Source: CAYMAI01 sp964388445
GTDB lineage: Bacteria > 4484-113 > JAGGVC01
Length of the DNA stretch: 64,000 nt
Assembly (NCBI GenBank): GCA_964388445.1
Contig: CAYMAI010000004.1
Location: 1 to 64,000, forward strand
Direction: 5' to 3'
Shown here: one piece after another, positions 16,338 to 24,213 of the stretch
Layout: the number at the start of each line of letters is the position of its first letter
How positions within the stretch are numbered: position 1 is the stretch's first letter
Position numbers and translations under genes: made by a program
The notes under the pieces: generated by a model
Database searches by the model: none
The model's input: the letters and a program-made list of their open reading frames with translations, nothing else
What the model was told of the DNA's origin: nothing

Positions 16338-16772
16338 ATGGCAATTTCCGAAGTCGAGCTTTTCAAAATGCAGCGCGAGCTGGAAGAACTGGCGGCGAGG
16401 CTGGACGCCGGCGAAGTTACGCGCGAGGAACTTGCCGAATATCGCCGCAAGTACGGCGAGAATCTGGAAGCGGCGATTAACAAATATACCGACAAGAAAC
16501 TTCGCACCGAAGTGGTCGAACGAATCGTGCGAAGCGACCCGAACTATAAATATCCCCACACGTTTCGCGTAATCCTCGACCCGCGAATTCCCTTCGCAAA
16601 GCTGGACGCGCCGGGGCGGTTCATCAGGCTCGCAATCGCCGGCGCGGTCGCGCTCGTAATATTTTTCGGGCTGTACCGCTGGTACTCTCAGCACGGACAA
16701 ACGATGATGACTATGGACGCGGCCTCGGCGGCCGCGTATTATTGCGAGCCGGCCGGCGAAACTCTGGATTAA
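16338..16772 (+). CDS. Coiled-coil protein with C-terminal membrane anchor
   Basis: The protein has 144 residues if started at the ATG at 16338, which has GAGGG 4 nt upstream. An alternative ATG at 16242 would add 32 residues, but there is no ribosome site there. The N-terminal 60 residues are a charged helix likely to form a coiled coil (FKMQRELEELAARLDAGEVT). A central region with KYPHTFRVILDPRIPFAK follows, then one transmembrane helix (about 100-122, IRLAIAGAVALVIFFGLY) and a short tail. No family is recognised. It lies between the HAD and SRPBCC genes on the same strand. Confidence 0.7.
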   Translation: MAISEVELFKMQRELEELAARLDAGEVTREELAEYRRKYGENLEAAINKYTDKKLRTEVVERIVRSDPNYKYPHTFRVILDPRIPFAKLDAPGRFIRLAIAGAVALVIFFGLYRWYSQHGQTMMTMDAASAAAYYCEPAGETLD

Positions 16773-16829
16773 AAGCCGCCGCCGTTGTAAAATCGCTCCG
16801 GCAATTTTCGCCGCAATCATGGAGCGCGA

Positions 16830-17285
16830 ATGGGACTTATCAGCGTAGAAAGGATTATCGCCGCGCCGCCGGACAAGGTGTACCGGCTGGCGAAAGACAT
16901 CGAGCGTTTTCCCGATGTCGTTCCCGACCTTATCGAGGTAAAGGCTCTCGAAGAAAAGGACGGCGCGGTTACCTCGTCGTGGAAGGGGATGGTGTCCATA
17001 GCGGGCGTGATAAACCGCACGCTCAGCTGGACCGAAAAAGACGTGTGGGACGATTCCACGCGCACCTGCTCGTTCTCGCTCGTCGAGGGCGACATGAATA
17101 AATACGACGGCGCCTGGACGTTCGCGGACGGCGGGGACGGGAAAACCGCGGTGAAGCTGTTCGTAGATTTCGACCTAGGAATTCCGATGCTAGGCCCGCT
17201 CGTTTTGAAACTCGTGGACAAGCTCGTGAAAGAAAACTGCGAGGCGCTTCTCGCCGGCCTCGAAGCGCTTTCCGCGGCGGAGTGA
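16830..17285 (+). CDS. SRPBCC (START-like) family protein
   Basis: The protein has 151 residues and resembles the polyketide cyclase/Coq10-type branch of the SRPBCC fold. The N-terminal strand and first helix read ISVERIIAAPPDKVYRLAKD, followed by IERFPDVVPDLIEVKALEE. The C-terminal long helix is LVLKLVDKLVKENCEALLAG. Such proteins bind hydrophobic ligands in a deep cavity, and the ligand here is unknown. A GGAG box precedes the ATG by 7 nt. It lies 57 nt after the coiled-coil gene and just before the LptD-like gene, which appears to have its own -10 box. Confidence 0.85.
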   Translation: MGLISVERIIAAPPDKVYRLAKDIERFPDVVPDLIEVKALEEKDGAVTSSWKGMVSIAGVINRTLSWTEKDVWDDSTRTCSFSLVEGDMNKYDGAWTFADGGDGKTAVKLFVDFDLGIPMLGPLVLKLVDKLVKENCEALLAGLEALSAAE

Positions 17286-17296
17286 CGCTCTGCTGG

Positions 17297-17302
17297 TAAA
17301 AT
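17297..17302 (+). promoter_or_regulatory. -10-like box TAAAAT for a leaderless start
   Basis: TAAAAT ends 7 nt before the GTG at 17309, so the predicted +1 is the start codon itself. No Shine-Dalgarno is present. The same geometry, with a GTG start, occurs at 23425 and 41335. Confidence 0.45.
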
Positions 17303-17308
17303 GCCGCC

Positions 17309-18778
17309 GTGCTTCGTCCGCTCTCGAATTTGTCCGCCGCGATTTCGATTTTGGCGCTGTGGTTTTTATGCGCAGCCGCGGTTTGCGCGCGGGCGCAGGA
17401 GGGCGACGGCGAAAAAATTCCGGGCAAGCTGACCGCGGATTACGTTTCGTACGACGAAAACGGCGTCCTCGAAGCGAGCGGCGGCGTGATATTCGAAAGC
17501 CCCAACCTTTTACCCGACGGCGCGTTGCGAATAACCACCGACGAGCTTTCATACGACCGGGCGACAGGACTTATCACGGCGGATGGAACCGTGGTAATCG
17601 AGTTTGTCGGCTCCGGCGCGGAACTTCGCGGCGAGGGGCTGTCGTTCGACACGAAGGCGGGCCGCGGAGAGCTTCTGAACGTAAAAGGCAGTATGCCGGT
17701 GGATACCGAGCCCGACCTCGACGTTCCGCCGGGCCATCTTTTCATACACCACGCCGACATGGTTTTCGAAGTCGCGGGCGGCAAAACCAGAGTTACGCTG
17801 TCTCAAGCCAAACTTTCGACCTATCCATACGACGACACCGACATGTGGTTTCAGCTTAAAAAAGTCGAATATATTTCGGAAGAGCGCATAACGATGGAAA
17901 AGGGCAGCGCGTACCTTAGCGGTTTTCGAATCGCGTACTGGCCGCGTTACGATTACAGCTTCGTCAAAAGCCCCGGCCTAATCAAAAGCGTTATCCCTTG
18001 GATTGGGTTCAGCAACGACGACGGCCTAAGGGTTTTCTGGAGTCCTTCGGTTTATCTCGGCGATTCGATTACGCAGGTGAATCTCGATTGGTGGACCGAG
18101 CGCGGACTTTTGACCGAAACCGACACTTATTTCGAATTCGGCGAATTCGACGTAGGCGTTCAGCAGGGCGAGGTTTGGGCGCTTGGACGCGACCGCAAAA
18201 CAGCCATCCACAAGAAACGATACAACGCGTACGTGGATTTCGGAACGCAGTTCCCGTCGGGAATTATCAAAAAAATCGACGCCCGTGCGGAGTACGGAAG
18301 GTTCAAACAGGAAACGCCGGACCTGACGGGCGACAGGTTTTTCGGAAGCGGCAGAGTGGAATTCCGCAGGCGGCCGCTCGGCCCGCGCTCGTACTTCGCC
18401 ACCGCGGCCGGATTCAAGTATTTCGCGTACGGCGATTTGCCGGAGGACGAGCTGTTCATTTTCAATGCGAGCGCGGCAGTCGGCAGAGTCACGCATGACG
18501 GCACGGACAAAATCGAAGTCAGGTATAACCCGCGAACGGGCGAACAGGCTTTCAGGTTCGACGATGTGTCGAACGAGCTCGAATTCCACGGCGCGAAGTA
18601 TTTCAGAATCAACGAAAACTGGCTTGCGGCGACGAGAGTTTTGTACGACGCGGAGCACGGCGAATGGGACAGGGTGTCGCTCGAAATCCGCAAGCTTCAA
18701 AAGGCGTACACATTGGGCGTGGATTGGGATTTTTCGACCGGAACGGCAGCGCTTACGATGAACGTCCGGTTTTGGTAA
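17309..18778 (+). CDS. LptD/OstA-like outer-membrane protein (short form)
   Basis: The protein has 489 residues, well below the 750-800 of enterobacterial LptD. A signal peptide (LALWFLCAAAVCARAQ) leads into an OstA-type N-domain (about 38-115: ADYVSYDENGVLEASGGVIF, DELSYDRATGLITADGTVVI). About 300 residues of alternating beta strands follow, ending in Phe-Trp, a typical C-terminal signal for barrel insertion. I infer an outer-membrane barrel related to the lipopolysaccharide exporter. Because it is short it may be a reduced LptD or a paralogue with another cargo. The GTG start at 17309 sits 7 nt after TAAAAT with no ribosome site. The LptA-like protein encoded at 3420 is a possible partner. 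Confidence 0.8.
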   Translation: MLRPLSNLSAAISILALWFLCAAAVCARAQEGDGEKIPGKLTADYVSYDENGVLEASGGVIFESPNLLPDGALRITTDELSYDRATGLITADGTVVIEFVGSGAELRGEGLSFDTKAGRGELLNVKGSMPVDTEPDLDVPPGHLFIHHADMVFEVAGGKTRVTLSQAKLSTYPYDDTDMWFQLKKVEYISEERITMEKGSAYLSGFRIAYWPRYDYSFVKSPGLIKSVIPWIGFSNDDGLRVFWSPSVYLGDSITQVNLDWWTERGLLTETDTYFEFGEFDVGVQQGEVWALGRDRKTAIHKKRYNAYVDFGTQFPSGIIKKIDARAEYGRFKQETPDLTGDRFFGSGRVEFRRRPLGPRSYFATAAGFKYFAYGDLPEDELFIFNASAAVGRVTHDGTDKIEVRYNPRTGEQAFRFDDVSNELEFHGAKYFRINENWLAATRVLYDAEHGEWDRVSLEIRKLQKAYTLGVDWDFSTGTAALTMNVRFW

Positions 18779-18843
18779 GTGGAATTTTGCGCCGTATTGC
18801 GATTTTTTTCGAACATTTTTTCGGCGATTTCGTCGAGAGCAGA

Positions 18844-18900
18844 TTGATTTTTACCCTGTCTTGGGTATTATCGGACGGCGGCAGAAATGCCGCTCTGCCG
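18844..18900 (+). promoter_or_regulatory. Promoter and leader hairpin of the ABC operon
   Basis: TTGATT (18844-18849), a 16-nt spacer and TATTAT (18866-18871) predict a +1 at about 18878. The transcript would begin with GCGGC-AGAAAT-GCCGC (18878-18893), or alternatively CGGCAG (18879-18884) pairing with CTGCCG (18895-18900). The ABC gene starts at 18932 behind a GGAG box. Confidence 0.55.
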
Positions 18901-18931
18901 TTTATTTATGCCTTCTAGCGCGGAGAAATGC

Positions 18932-19897
18932 ATGATTGAAGTTGAAGGGCTTAGCAAACATTTCGGTGTTGTCAGAGCCGTGGACGGAATTTCGTTTCAG
19001 GTCGGCAAAGGCGAAATCGTCGGCTTCCTCGGGCCTAACGGCGCGGGGAAAACCACGACGATGAAAGTGCTTACATGCTATCACTTGCCCACCGCCGGCG
19101 GGGCGAAAGTCAACGGTTTCGACGTCGAGAAAAGCGCGGTGGAAGCGAAGGCGTCCATCGGATACCTGCCGGAAAACAACCCGCTTTATCCGGAAATGGG
19201 CGTGATGGACTATTTGTCGTTTCTCGGCAGCGTGCACGGAATTCCGCTCGCCAAGCTGAAAGCACGCGTGGACGAAATAATCGAAGTCACCGCGCTTCAC
19301 AAAATGGTGCACAAGGACATCGGCCAGCTTTCAAGGGGCTACCGGCAGCGCGTCGGTCTTGCCCAGGCGCTTATCCACGACCCTCCCGTTCTAATTCTCG
19401 ACGAGCCGACGAGCGGACTCGACCCGATTCAGATTCAGGAAATCCGCTCGCTCATTCGTGAAATCGGGCGCGAGAAAACAGTCATTTTCTCCACGCACAT
19501 TCTGCCCGAAGCGCAGTCCATTTCCGACAGGATTTTGATAATTTCCGACGGCAAAATAGTCGGCGAAGGCACGCCGGAAGAACTTACAGCGATGGCCGCG
19601 GGCGAAGAGATTACATACGCGGGTATCAAGGGCGACAAGAACGCTGCAATTTCCGCGCTGTCGTCCGCCCTGCCCGGCGCCCGCATAGAAGAGCTGCCCG
19701 GCACGCCGTCGGTCGCGAGATTCCGGCTGGCGTCCGCGACGAACGGCGACACGTGCGAGCGCGTTTTCGACGCGGTCGCGGATGCGGGACTAAAGCTGGT
19801 AGAAATCCATCAGGAAAGGGCGTCGCTGGAGGACGTTTTCAACAAGCTGACGAAAAAGCAATTCGCCGCGCATGGCGAAGAGGAGGCGGCAGGTTAA
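18932..19897 (+). CDS. ABC transporter ATP-binding protein, GldA-like
   Basis: The protein has 321 residues and starts at 18932, 6 nt after GGAG. It is a cytoplasmic ATPase of the ABC-2 type. Walker A is GPNGAGKTTTM (about 36-46), the signature is LSRGYRQRVGLAQAL (about 132-146), Walker B is LILDEPTSGLDP, and the switch His is STHI. The C-terminal 90 residues form the regulatory extension common in this group. With the permease (abutting stop and start), the GldG-like protein and the DUF4340 protein downstream it matches the GldA/GldF/GldG arrangement. That set was first described for Bacteroidota gliding but is widespread in bacteria that do not glide. The exported substrate is unknown. Confidence 0.9.
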   Translation: MIEVEGLSKHFGVVRAVDGISFQVGKGEIVGFLGPNGAGKTTTMKVLTCYHLPTAGGAKVNGFDVEKSAVEAKASIGYLPENNPLYPEMGVMDYLSFLGSVHGIPLAKLKARVDEIIEVTALHKMVHKDIGQLSRGYRQRVGLAQALIHDPPVLILDEPTSGLDPIQIQEIRSLIREIGREKTVIFSTHILPEAQSISDRILIISDGKIVGEGTPEELTAMAAGEEITYAGIKGDKNAAISALSSALPGARIEELPGTPSVARFRLASATNGDTCERVFDAVADAGLKLVEIHQERASLEDVFNKLTKKQFAAHGEEEAAG

Positions 19898-20623
19898 ATG
19901 GGCAAAATCGGTACCATATTCAGAAAAGAGTTCCGGCAGTATTTCGACTCGCCGATAGCGTACATTTTCATAACCGTGTTTCTGGTCATAAATTCGTGGT
20001 TGTTTTTCCGCACGTTTTTCCTCGTCAACCAGGCGTCAATCAGACCGCTTTTCGTGCTGATTCCCTGGATATTTCTCTTTTTCGTTCCGGCGATAACGAT
20101 GCGGCTTTGGGCGGAAGAGAAAAAGTCCGGCACGATGGAAGTCTTGATGACTTTTCCGCTCAGGGACTGGGAAGTCGTTCTCGGCAAATACTTCGCGAGT
20201 CTGGCGTTTCTCGTGATAGCGCTACTTCTAACTTTTACGCTTCCGGTAACGACGTGGCTTGCGGCGGACCAAGGCGTTTCGCTCGACGTCGGGCCGGTGG
20301 TTACAAGCTATCTCGGCGCGATCCTACTAGGCGGAGCGTTTTTGGCAATCGGCATTTGGGTTTCGAGCCTCACGGAAAATCAGATTGTGGCGTTCATAAT
20401 CTCGGTAGCCGTGAGTTTCATACTGATGATTGCCGGCGAGCGGATAGTCACCATGTATTTGCCGCAAGCGCTTGTGGGATTCGTCGAGTATCTTGGACTC
20501 AACGCCCATTTCAACAGCATCGCCCGCGGCGTCATAGACACTCGCGACCTGATTTATTATTTCAGTATGATTGCTTTCTTTCTCTACCTTACCGTCCGGT
20601 CGGTGGAAAGCAGGAAATGGTAG
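19898..20623 (+). CDS. ABC-2 type permease, GldF-like
   Basis: The protein has 241 residues with six predicted membrane helices. It opens with GTIFRKEFRQYFDSPIAYIF, the usual first helix of GldF-type permeases, and contains LWAEEKKSGTMEVLMTFPL, the coupling region of ABC-2 permeases. The ATG follows the TAA of the ATPase gene without a gap. It should form the inner-membrane channel for the ATPase upstream. The next gene, 12 nt downstream, encodes the large extracytoplasmic subunit. Confidence 0.9.
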   Translation: MGKIGTIFRKEFRQYFDSPIAYIFITVFLVINSWLFFRTFFLVNQASIRPLFVLIPWIFLFFVPAITMRLWAEEKKSGTMEVLMTFPLRDWEVVLGKYFASLAFLVIALLLTFTLPVTTWLAADQGVSLDVGPVVTSYLGAILLGGAFLAIGIWVSSLTENQIVAFIISVAVSFILMIAGERIVTMYLPQALVGFVEYLGLNAHFNSIARGVIDTRDLIYYFSMIAFFLYLTVRSVESRKW

Positions 20624-20635
20624 GCGGAGGGAGAA

Positions 20636-22300
20636 ATGAAAGGACGAACTGAAAAACGAATGATGATGTGGGTGGAAGCGCTGGTCGTGCTTTTAATCCT
20701 TGCCGTCTTCAACTTCATCGGTACGAGAATTTTCCACAGGTTCGACTTGACGGCGGAAAAGCTCTATACGCTTGCTCCCGCGACGAAGGACGTCGTAAAG
20801 TCCATACCCGACGTACTGAACGTGCAAGTTTTCATTTCGAGCAAAGTGCCGCCGGAAATGGTGAGTCTCGTCGGCGACGTGCGCGACCTCTTGAACGAGT
20901 ACGAGGCATACGGCGGCAAAAACTTCCGGCTTCAAATCAAGGACCCTTCGGTCGATTCCAAGGTCGCCGACCAAGCGCGGCGGCTGGGCGTGCAGGAGTT
21001 GCAAGTACAGGTGGTCAAAAAAGACCGGATGGAAGTCGCCAGCGCGTGGCTCGGGCTTGCGATCGAATTCGAAGACCGGAAGGAAGTGATTCCGTCGGTC
21101 GTGTCGATACAAAACCTCGAATATCAGCTTACGAGCGCAATCGTGAAAATCACGCAGGGCAACCTGCCGAAAATAGGGATGCTGAACATTCGCGGCCCGC
21201 AAATGCAGGGCATGCAGCAAAACCGTTTCAATTCGCTTAGGCAAATGCTCTCCGAGGAATTCGAAATCGTACAAGTCAATTTCGACGCGGAAGAGAAAAT
21301 TCCGGAAGATTTGACCGCGCTCATCGTAACGGACACGTGGGGAATTAGCGACTTCGGAAAGTACCTTATCGACCAGTATTTGATGCGCGGCGGCAAGCTG
21401 ATTTGGCTTATCGACGGCATAACTATCGGTCAGGGGCTCGAAGCGTATCCGAGCCTACCCGGCATCGAAGAGATGATGCGCAAGTGGGGCGTCAACCTCG
21501 ACCGCAGGTTAGTGCTCGACATGCAGGCGGCGCAGGCGGCTTTTCAAACGGGCTGGGGCACGATTATGATGCGCTATCCTTGCTGGATAGAAGTTTTGTC
21601 CCGCAACTTTTCGCAGGAATTTCCGGTTACGGCAAAGCTCGAAAACGTTACATTCCCGTGGGCGTCGCCGGTCAAAGCCGAAAAGCCTGCGGAAACCCCC
21701 GCTGAAGCGACATTCGAGGTCGAGCCGGTAATGTTCACGTCCGAGCGGGCGTGGCTTATGCAAAGCCCGTTCAACCTCGACCCGTCTCAAGATTGGGACC
21801 GCGTCGAAAAGCTGGAAGCCGGAAAGCAACCGGTCGCGGTGTATGCGAAAGGCATTTTCCCTAGCGCGTTCGCGGGACAGGAAGTGCCGGCGCCTGCGAT
21901 TCCGGCCGCGGCGGAAGGCGAAGACCCCGGTCTTTCTCCTGACTTCGACGTGCCGGACAAAATCGAAATATCTTCGAAGCCCGGCGAGATTCTCGCGGTC
22001 GGCAACGCAAGATTCGCGAACGACGAGTTTCTTCCGCAGTTTCAGCCGAACAGAATCTTCCTGATGAACGTTGCGGACTATATGGGTTACGGCAACAAAC
22101 TAATCGGCATAAGAAGCCGCGGCGAAACGTCGAGGCCGATTGACGACGAACTGACCGATATGCAGCGAAACCTGTACAGGTACGGCAATCTAGTTCTCGT
22201 GCCGTTCCTCGTGGTCGTGTACGGCTTCGTTAGATGGTTCCTGAGGCGCCGCGCCCGCGCACGCATCGCGGCGAAATACGGCGGAGGTGGTGCGCAGTGA
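20636..22300 (+). CDS. ABC-type auxiliary membrane protein, GldG-like
   Basis: The protein has 554 residues. One N-terminal membrane helix (about 10-30, EALVVLLILAVFNFIGTRIF) is followed by FDLTAEKLYTLAPATKDVVK, the hallmark of GldG/ABC_transp_aux proteins. A large extracytoplasmic alpha/beta domain comes next (IGMLNIRG, ALIVTDTWGISDFGKYLIDQ). A second helix lies near the C-terminus (about 520-540, NLVLVPFLVVVYGFVRWFL), before a short basic tail. It is the extracellular part of the Gld-like transporter. GGAGG precedes the ATG. Its stop overlaps the next start as GTGA. Confidence 0.88.
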   Translation: MKGRTEKRMMMWVEALVVLLILAVFNFIGTRIFHRFDLTAEKLYTLAPATKDVVKSIPDVLNVQVFISSKVPPEMVSLVGDVRDLLNEYEAYGGKNFRLQIKDPSVDSKVADQARRLGVQELQVQVVKKDRMEVASAWLGLAIEFEDRKEVIPSVVSIQNLEYQLTSAIVKITQGNLPKIGMLNIRGPQMQGMQQNRFNSLRQMLSEEFEIVQVNFDAEEKIPEDLTALIVTDTWGISDFGKYLIDQYLMRGGKLIWLIDGITIGQGLEAYPSLPGIEEMMRKWGVNLDRRLVLDMQAAQAAFQTGWGTIMMRYPCWIEVLSRNFSQEFPVTAKLENVTFPWASPVKAEKPAETPAEATFEVEPVMFTSERAWLMQSPFNLDPSQDWDRVEKLEAGKQPVAVYAKGIFPSAFAGQEVPAPAIPAAAEGEDPGLSPDFDVPDKIEISSKPGEILAVGNARFANDEFLPQFQPNRIFLMNVADYMGYGNKLIGIRSRGETSRPIDDELTDMQRNLYRYGNLVLVPFLVVVYGFVRWFLRRRARARIAAKYGGGGAQ

Positions 22301-23304
22301 AAAGGCTAATCGGGCTTCTTGTCGTGCTTCTCGTTCTCGCCCTCGGCGCGTATTTCGTCGAGCGGCCTCGCATCGAAGAATCGAAGAAAATAGCCGAAGG
22401 CAAGTCGGACGCGGCGAAGCTGTTTCCGTCGCTTCAAAAGGACGCCGTTACGAAATTCGTGCTAAGGGACGGCCTTACTGAAAAGACGCTTCGCAAGGGA
22501 GACGGCGGCTGGGAGGTTTCCGGGGACGGCGTAAATTTCTGGAAATGCGACGAATCGAAAATCGGCGAAGCCCTTAAAAATATGACCGAAGAGCTTACCG
22601 AAGAAACGCTGGTCACCGGAGACGCCGGAAAGCACGGCATGTTCGAGGTGACCGCCGAGCTTGGAACCGAGGTCGAAGTATATACATCGGGCGAAGAGCC
22701 GGCGGCGAAATTTTACGTAGGAAAACAAGGGCCGGATTTCATCAGCACCTACTTCAGAAAAGACGGCGACGACAGGGTATTCAGCGTTCCGGTCCAAATC
22801 GGCACGATTTACGGCAGAGAAATCGTGGGATGGCGGGATAAGCGAGTAATGCGCTTTGAGCCCGCGCAGGTATCGGAAGCGCTGCTTATATTTCCCGAAG
22901 GAACCTATCGCGTTAAGAAAGAAGTGGACGGCTCTTGGATGCTTCTCGAACCGGAAGCCGCGAAAGCAAACGGCGTGAAAATCGAATCGGAGCTCGGCGC
23001 GTTCAGCCAGCTCGAAGCTGTGTCGTTCGAGGAAAAAACGCTGGAAGAAGCCGGGCTGGCGGAGCCCGAAAGCGAAGTAAGGTTTACGCTTGCGGACGGC
23101 GGCGAAATCGCGCTGTTCTTGAGCGGCGAGTCCGAAGGCTACGTAAACGGCTATGTCGAGGGCAATCCTGAAGTGATTTTCAAAATAGCGATGTCGAACA
23201 TTAGCCCGCTTAAAATCACGTCGATAAGCCAGCTGAAAATGCCGGAGGAATCGCCTCCTTCAAATGGCGAAACCATTGAGGACGAGGTTTCCGGTTTGGA
23301 CTAA
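22297..23304 (+). CDS. DUF4340 membrane-anchored protein
   Basis: The protein has 335 residues. It starts with GTG at 22297, which overlaps the GldG-like stop, and GGAGGTG lies about 8 nt upstream. One N-terminal helix (LIGLLVVLLVLALGAYFV) anchors a periplasmic part made of repeated modules. Each has a beta-strand pair and a Val/Phe-Lys-Glu pattern (TKFVLRDGLTEKTLRKGDGG, SFEEKTLEEAGLAEPESEVR). DUF4340 proteins commonly follow GldG-like genes, and this position agrees with that. The gene ends the ABC operon. Transcription probably stops at the T-tract at 23402-23410. Confidence 0.85.
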   Translation: MKRLIGLLVVLLVLALGAYFVERPRIEESKKIAEGKSDAAKLFPSLQKDAVTKFVLRDGLTEKTLRKGDGGWEVSGDGVNFWKCDESKIGEALKNMTEELTEETLVTGDAGKHGMFEVTAELGTEVEVYTSGEEPAAKFYVGKQGPDFISTYFRKDGDDRVFSVPVQIGTIYGREIVGWRDKRVMRFEPAQVSEALLIFPEGTYRVKKEVDGSWMLLEPEAAKANGVKIESELGAFSQLEAVSFEEKTLEEAGLAEPESEVRFTLADGGEIALFLSGESEGYVNGYVEGNPEVIFKIAMSNISPLKITSISQLKMPEESPPSNGETIEDEVSGLD

Positions 23305-23317
23305 ATTGGCCGGATAG

Positions 23318-23346
23318 TTGACATTTTCCGCTTTTCAGGGTAATAT
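23318..23346 (+). promoter_or_regulatory. Promoter of a predicted small RNA
   Basis: TTGACA (23318-23323), a 17-nt spacer and TAATAT (23341-23346) predict transcription from 23353, exactly the first base of the stem described next. Confidence 0.7.
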
Positions 23347-23352
23347 GTAAGC

Positions 23353-23410
23353 GACTGGGAGGGCTGTCGCAAGATGGCTCGCTGGATTATTCCACCCGGT
23401 CTTTTTTTTT
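23353..23410 (+). ncRNA. Predicted 58-nt structured RNA ending in U9
   Basis: GACTGGG (23353-23359) pairs with CCCGGTC (23395-23401), closing the molecule. Inside, a hairpin around the GCAA of 23370-23373 (GAG/CTC arms) and a second hairpin, TGGA-TTAT-TCCA (23383-23394), could form a three-way junction. Nine T follow (23402-23410). With its own consensus-like promoter placing +1 at the stem base, this is either a small RNA or a strong terminator with an embedded promoter. It has no similarity that I recognise to 6S, SRP, RNase P or known riboswitches. Confidence 0.55.
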
Positions 23411-23412
23411 GT

Positions 23413-23418
23413 TAAAAT
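23413..23418 (+). promoter_or_regulatory. -10-like box TAAAAT for a leaderless start
   Basis: TAAAAT ends 7 nt before the GTG at 23425 and starts just after the T-tract of the RNA at 23353-23410. There is no Shine-Dalgarno. Confidence 0.45.
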
Positions 23419-23424
23419 TCGGGC

Positions 23425-24171
23425 GTGTATTTATTTTTCCTAGATGAATCCGGAGACGATGGATTGAGTTCAAACTCGTCCAAACATTTCGTACTTTCCG
23501 CGATAGGAATTCACGAAGGGCAGATTTTCAACGTTCGAAGCTCGATAGACAAAATCGTCTCCGATTTTTTCCCTCCCGGACAGACATCGATTGAAATACA
23601 TGCTTCCGCACTCGCTAATGGCAAGGGCGCGTTTTCTCCTTTGTTTAGAAGCGACAGGGAATCTCTTTTGAAGGAGCTTCTATCGTCGATTACGATTAAA
23701 TCCCATCGAGCTGTATTAATGTCTTCTGTGGTTGTTAAAGAAAACTGGCCTCGCGAAGAGCGCGACGACATCAAACTCAAGGCTTTCGAGCAAATCATAG
23801 ATAAGGTAAATTTCTTTCTTAAGCGAAAGCACCGAAGTAACGAACCTCAAAAGGGCATGTTGATTGTGGACCATTCAAGCTCGGAATTGCTCGAAAGATT
23901 CAGGCTTTATCTTGAGAGGGTTCAGGCTTTCGGCTCGAAATATCAATTAATCGACCATGTAATCGACACCGTTTACTCGATTGAATCCAAATCAAGCCGG
24001 CTGGTTCAAATAGCGGATTTGGCAAGCTGGGCGGTTTTTCGAAAATTCGAATTTGAAGATCCGTCCTATTGGGAAATCCTGAAAGGTGTGTTCGACAGAG
24101 ATGAAAAGGGCAAGCGGGCAGGAATTTCGATATACCGGCATCCCAGTATCGACCAGCGCAAAGCGGAGTAA
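23425..24171 (+). CDS. DUF3800 protein (RNase H-like fold)
   Basis: The protein has 248 residues and is soluble. It begins MYLFFLDESGDDG, the DESG signature of DUF3800 proteins. It ends with the second conserved block RLVQIADLASWAVFRKFEFE, where the Asp of QIADL is typical. A middle block, HRAVLMSSVVVKENW, and MLIVDHSSSELLERF fit the same fold. The acidic residues are arranged as in RNase H-like nucleases, but activity is unproven. These genes are often found among accessory or defence genes. The GTG at 23425 has no ribosome site and sits 7 nt after TAAAAT. GC is slightly lower than in neighbours. Confidence 0.85.
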   Translation: MYLFFLDESGDDGLSSNSSKHFVLSAIGIHEGQIFNVRSSIDKIVSDFFPPGQTSIEIHASALANGKGAFSPLFRSDRESLLKELLSSITIKSHRAVLMSSVVVKENWPREERDDIKLKAFEQIIDKVNFFLKRKHRSNEPQKGMLIVDHSSSELLERFRLYLERVQAFGSKYQLIDHVIDTVYSIESKSSRLVQIADLASWAVFRKFEFEDPSYWEILKGVFDRDEKGKRAGISIYRHPSIDQRKAE

Positions 24172-24199
24172 GAAAGTCCTCCGTTCCTTCGATCTGAAG

Positions 24200-24205
24200 T
24201 ATAAT
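24200..24205 (+). promoter_or_regulatory. -10 box TATAAT for a leaderless start
   Basis: A perfect TATAAT ends 9 nt before the ATG at 24214, leaving a predicted leader of about 2 nt and no Shine-Dalgarno. The -35 region is not recognisable. The spacing is identical at 34678. Confidence 0.55.
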
Positions 24206-24213
24206 CCGGCTTT

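Noticed and set aside
18932..23304. Taking the Gld-like operon as evidence for gliding motility
   Set aside because: GldA/F/G-type ABC sets are widespread in non-gliding bacteria and no GldJ-N or SprA-type gene is visible.
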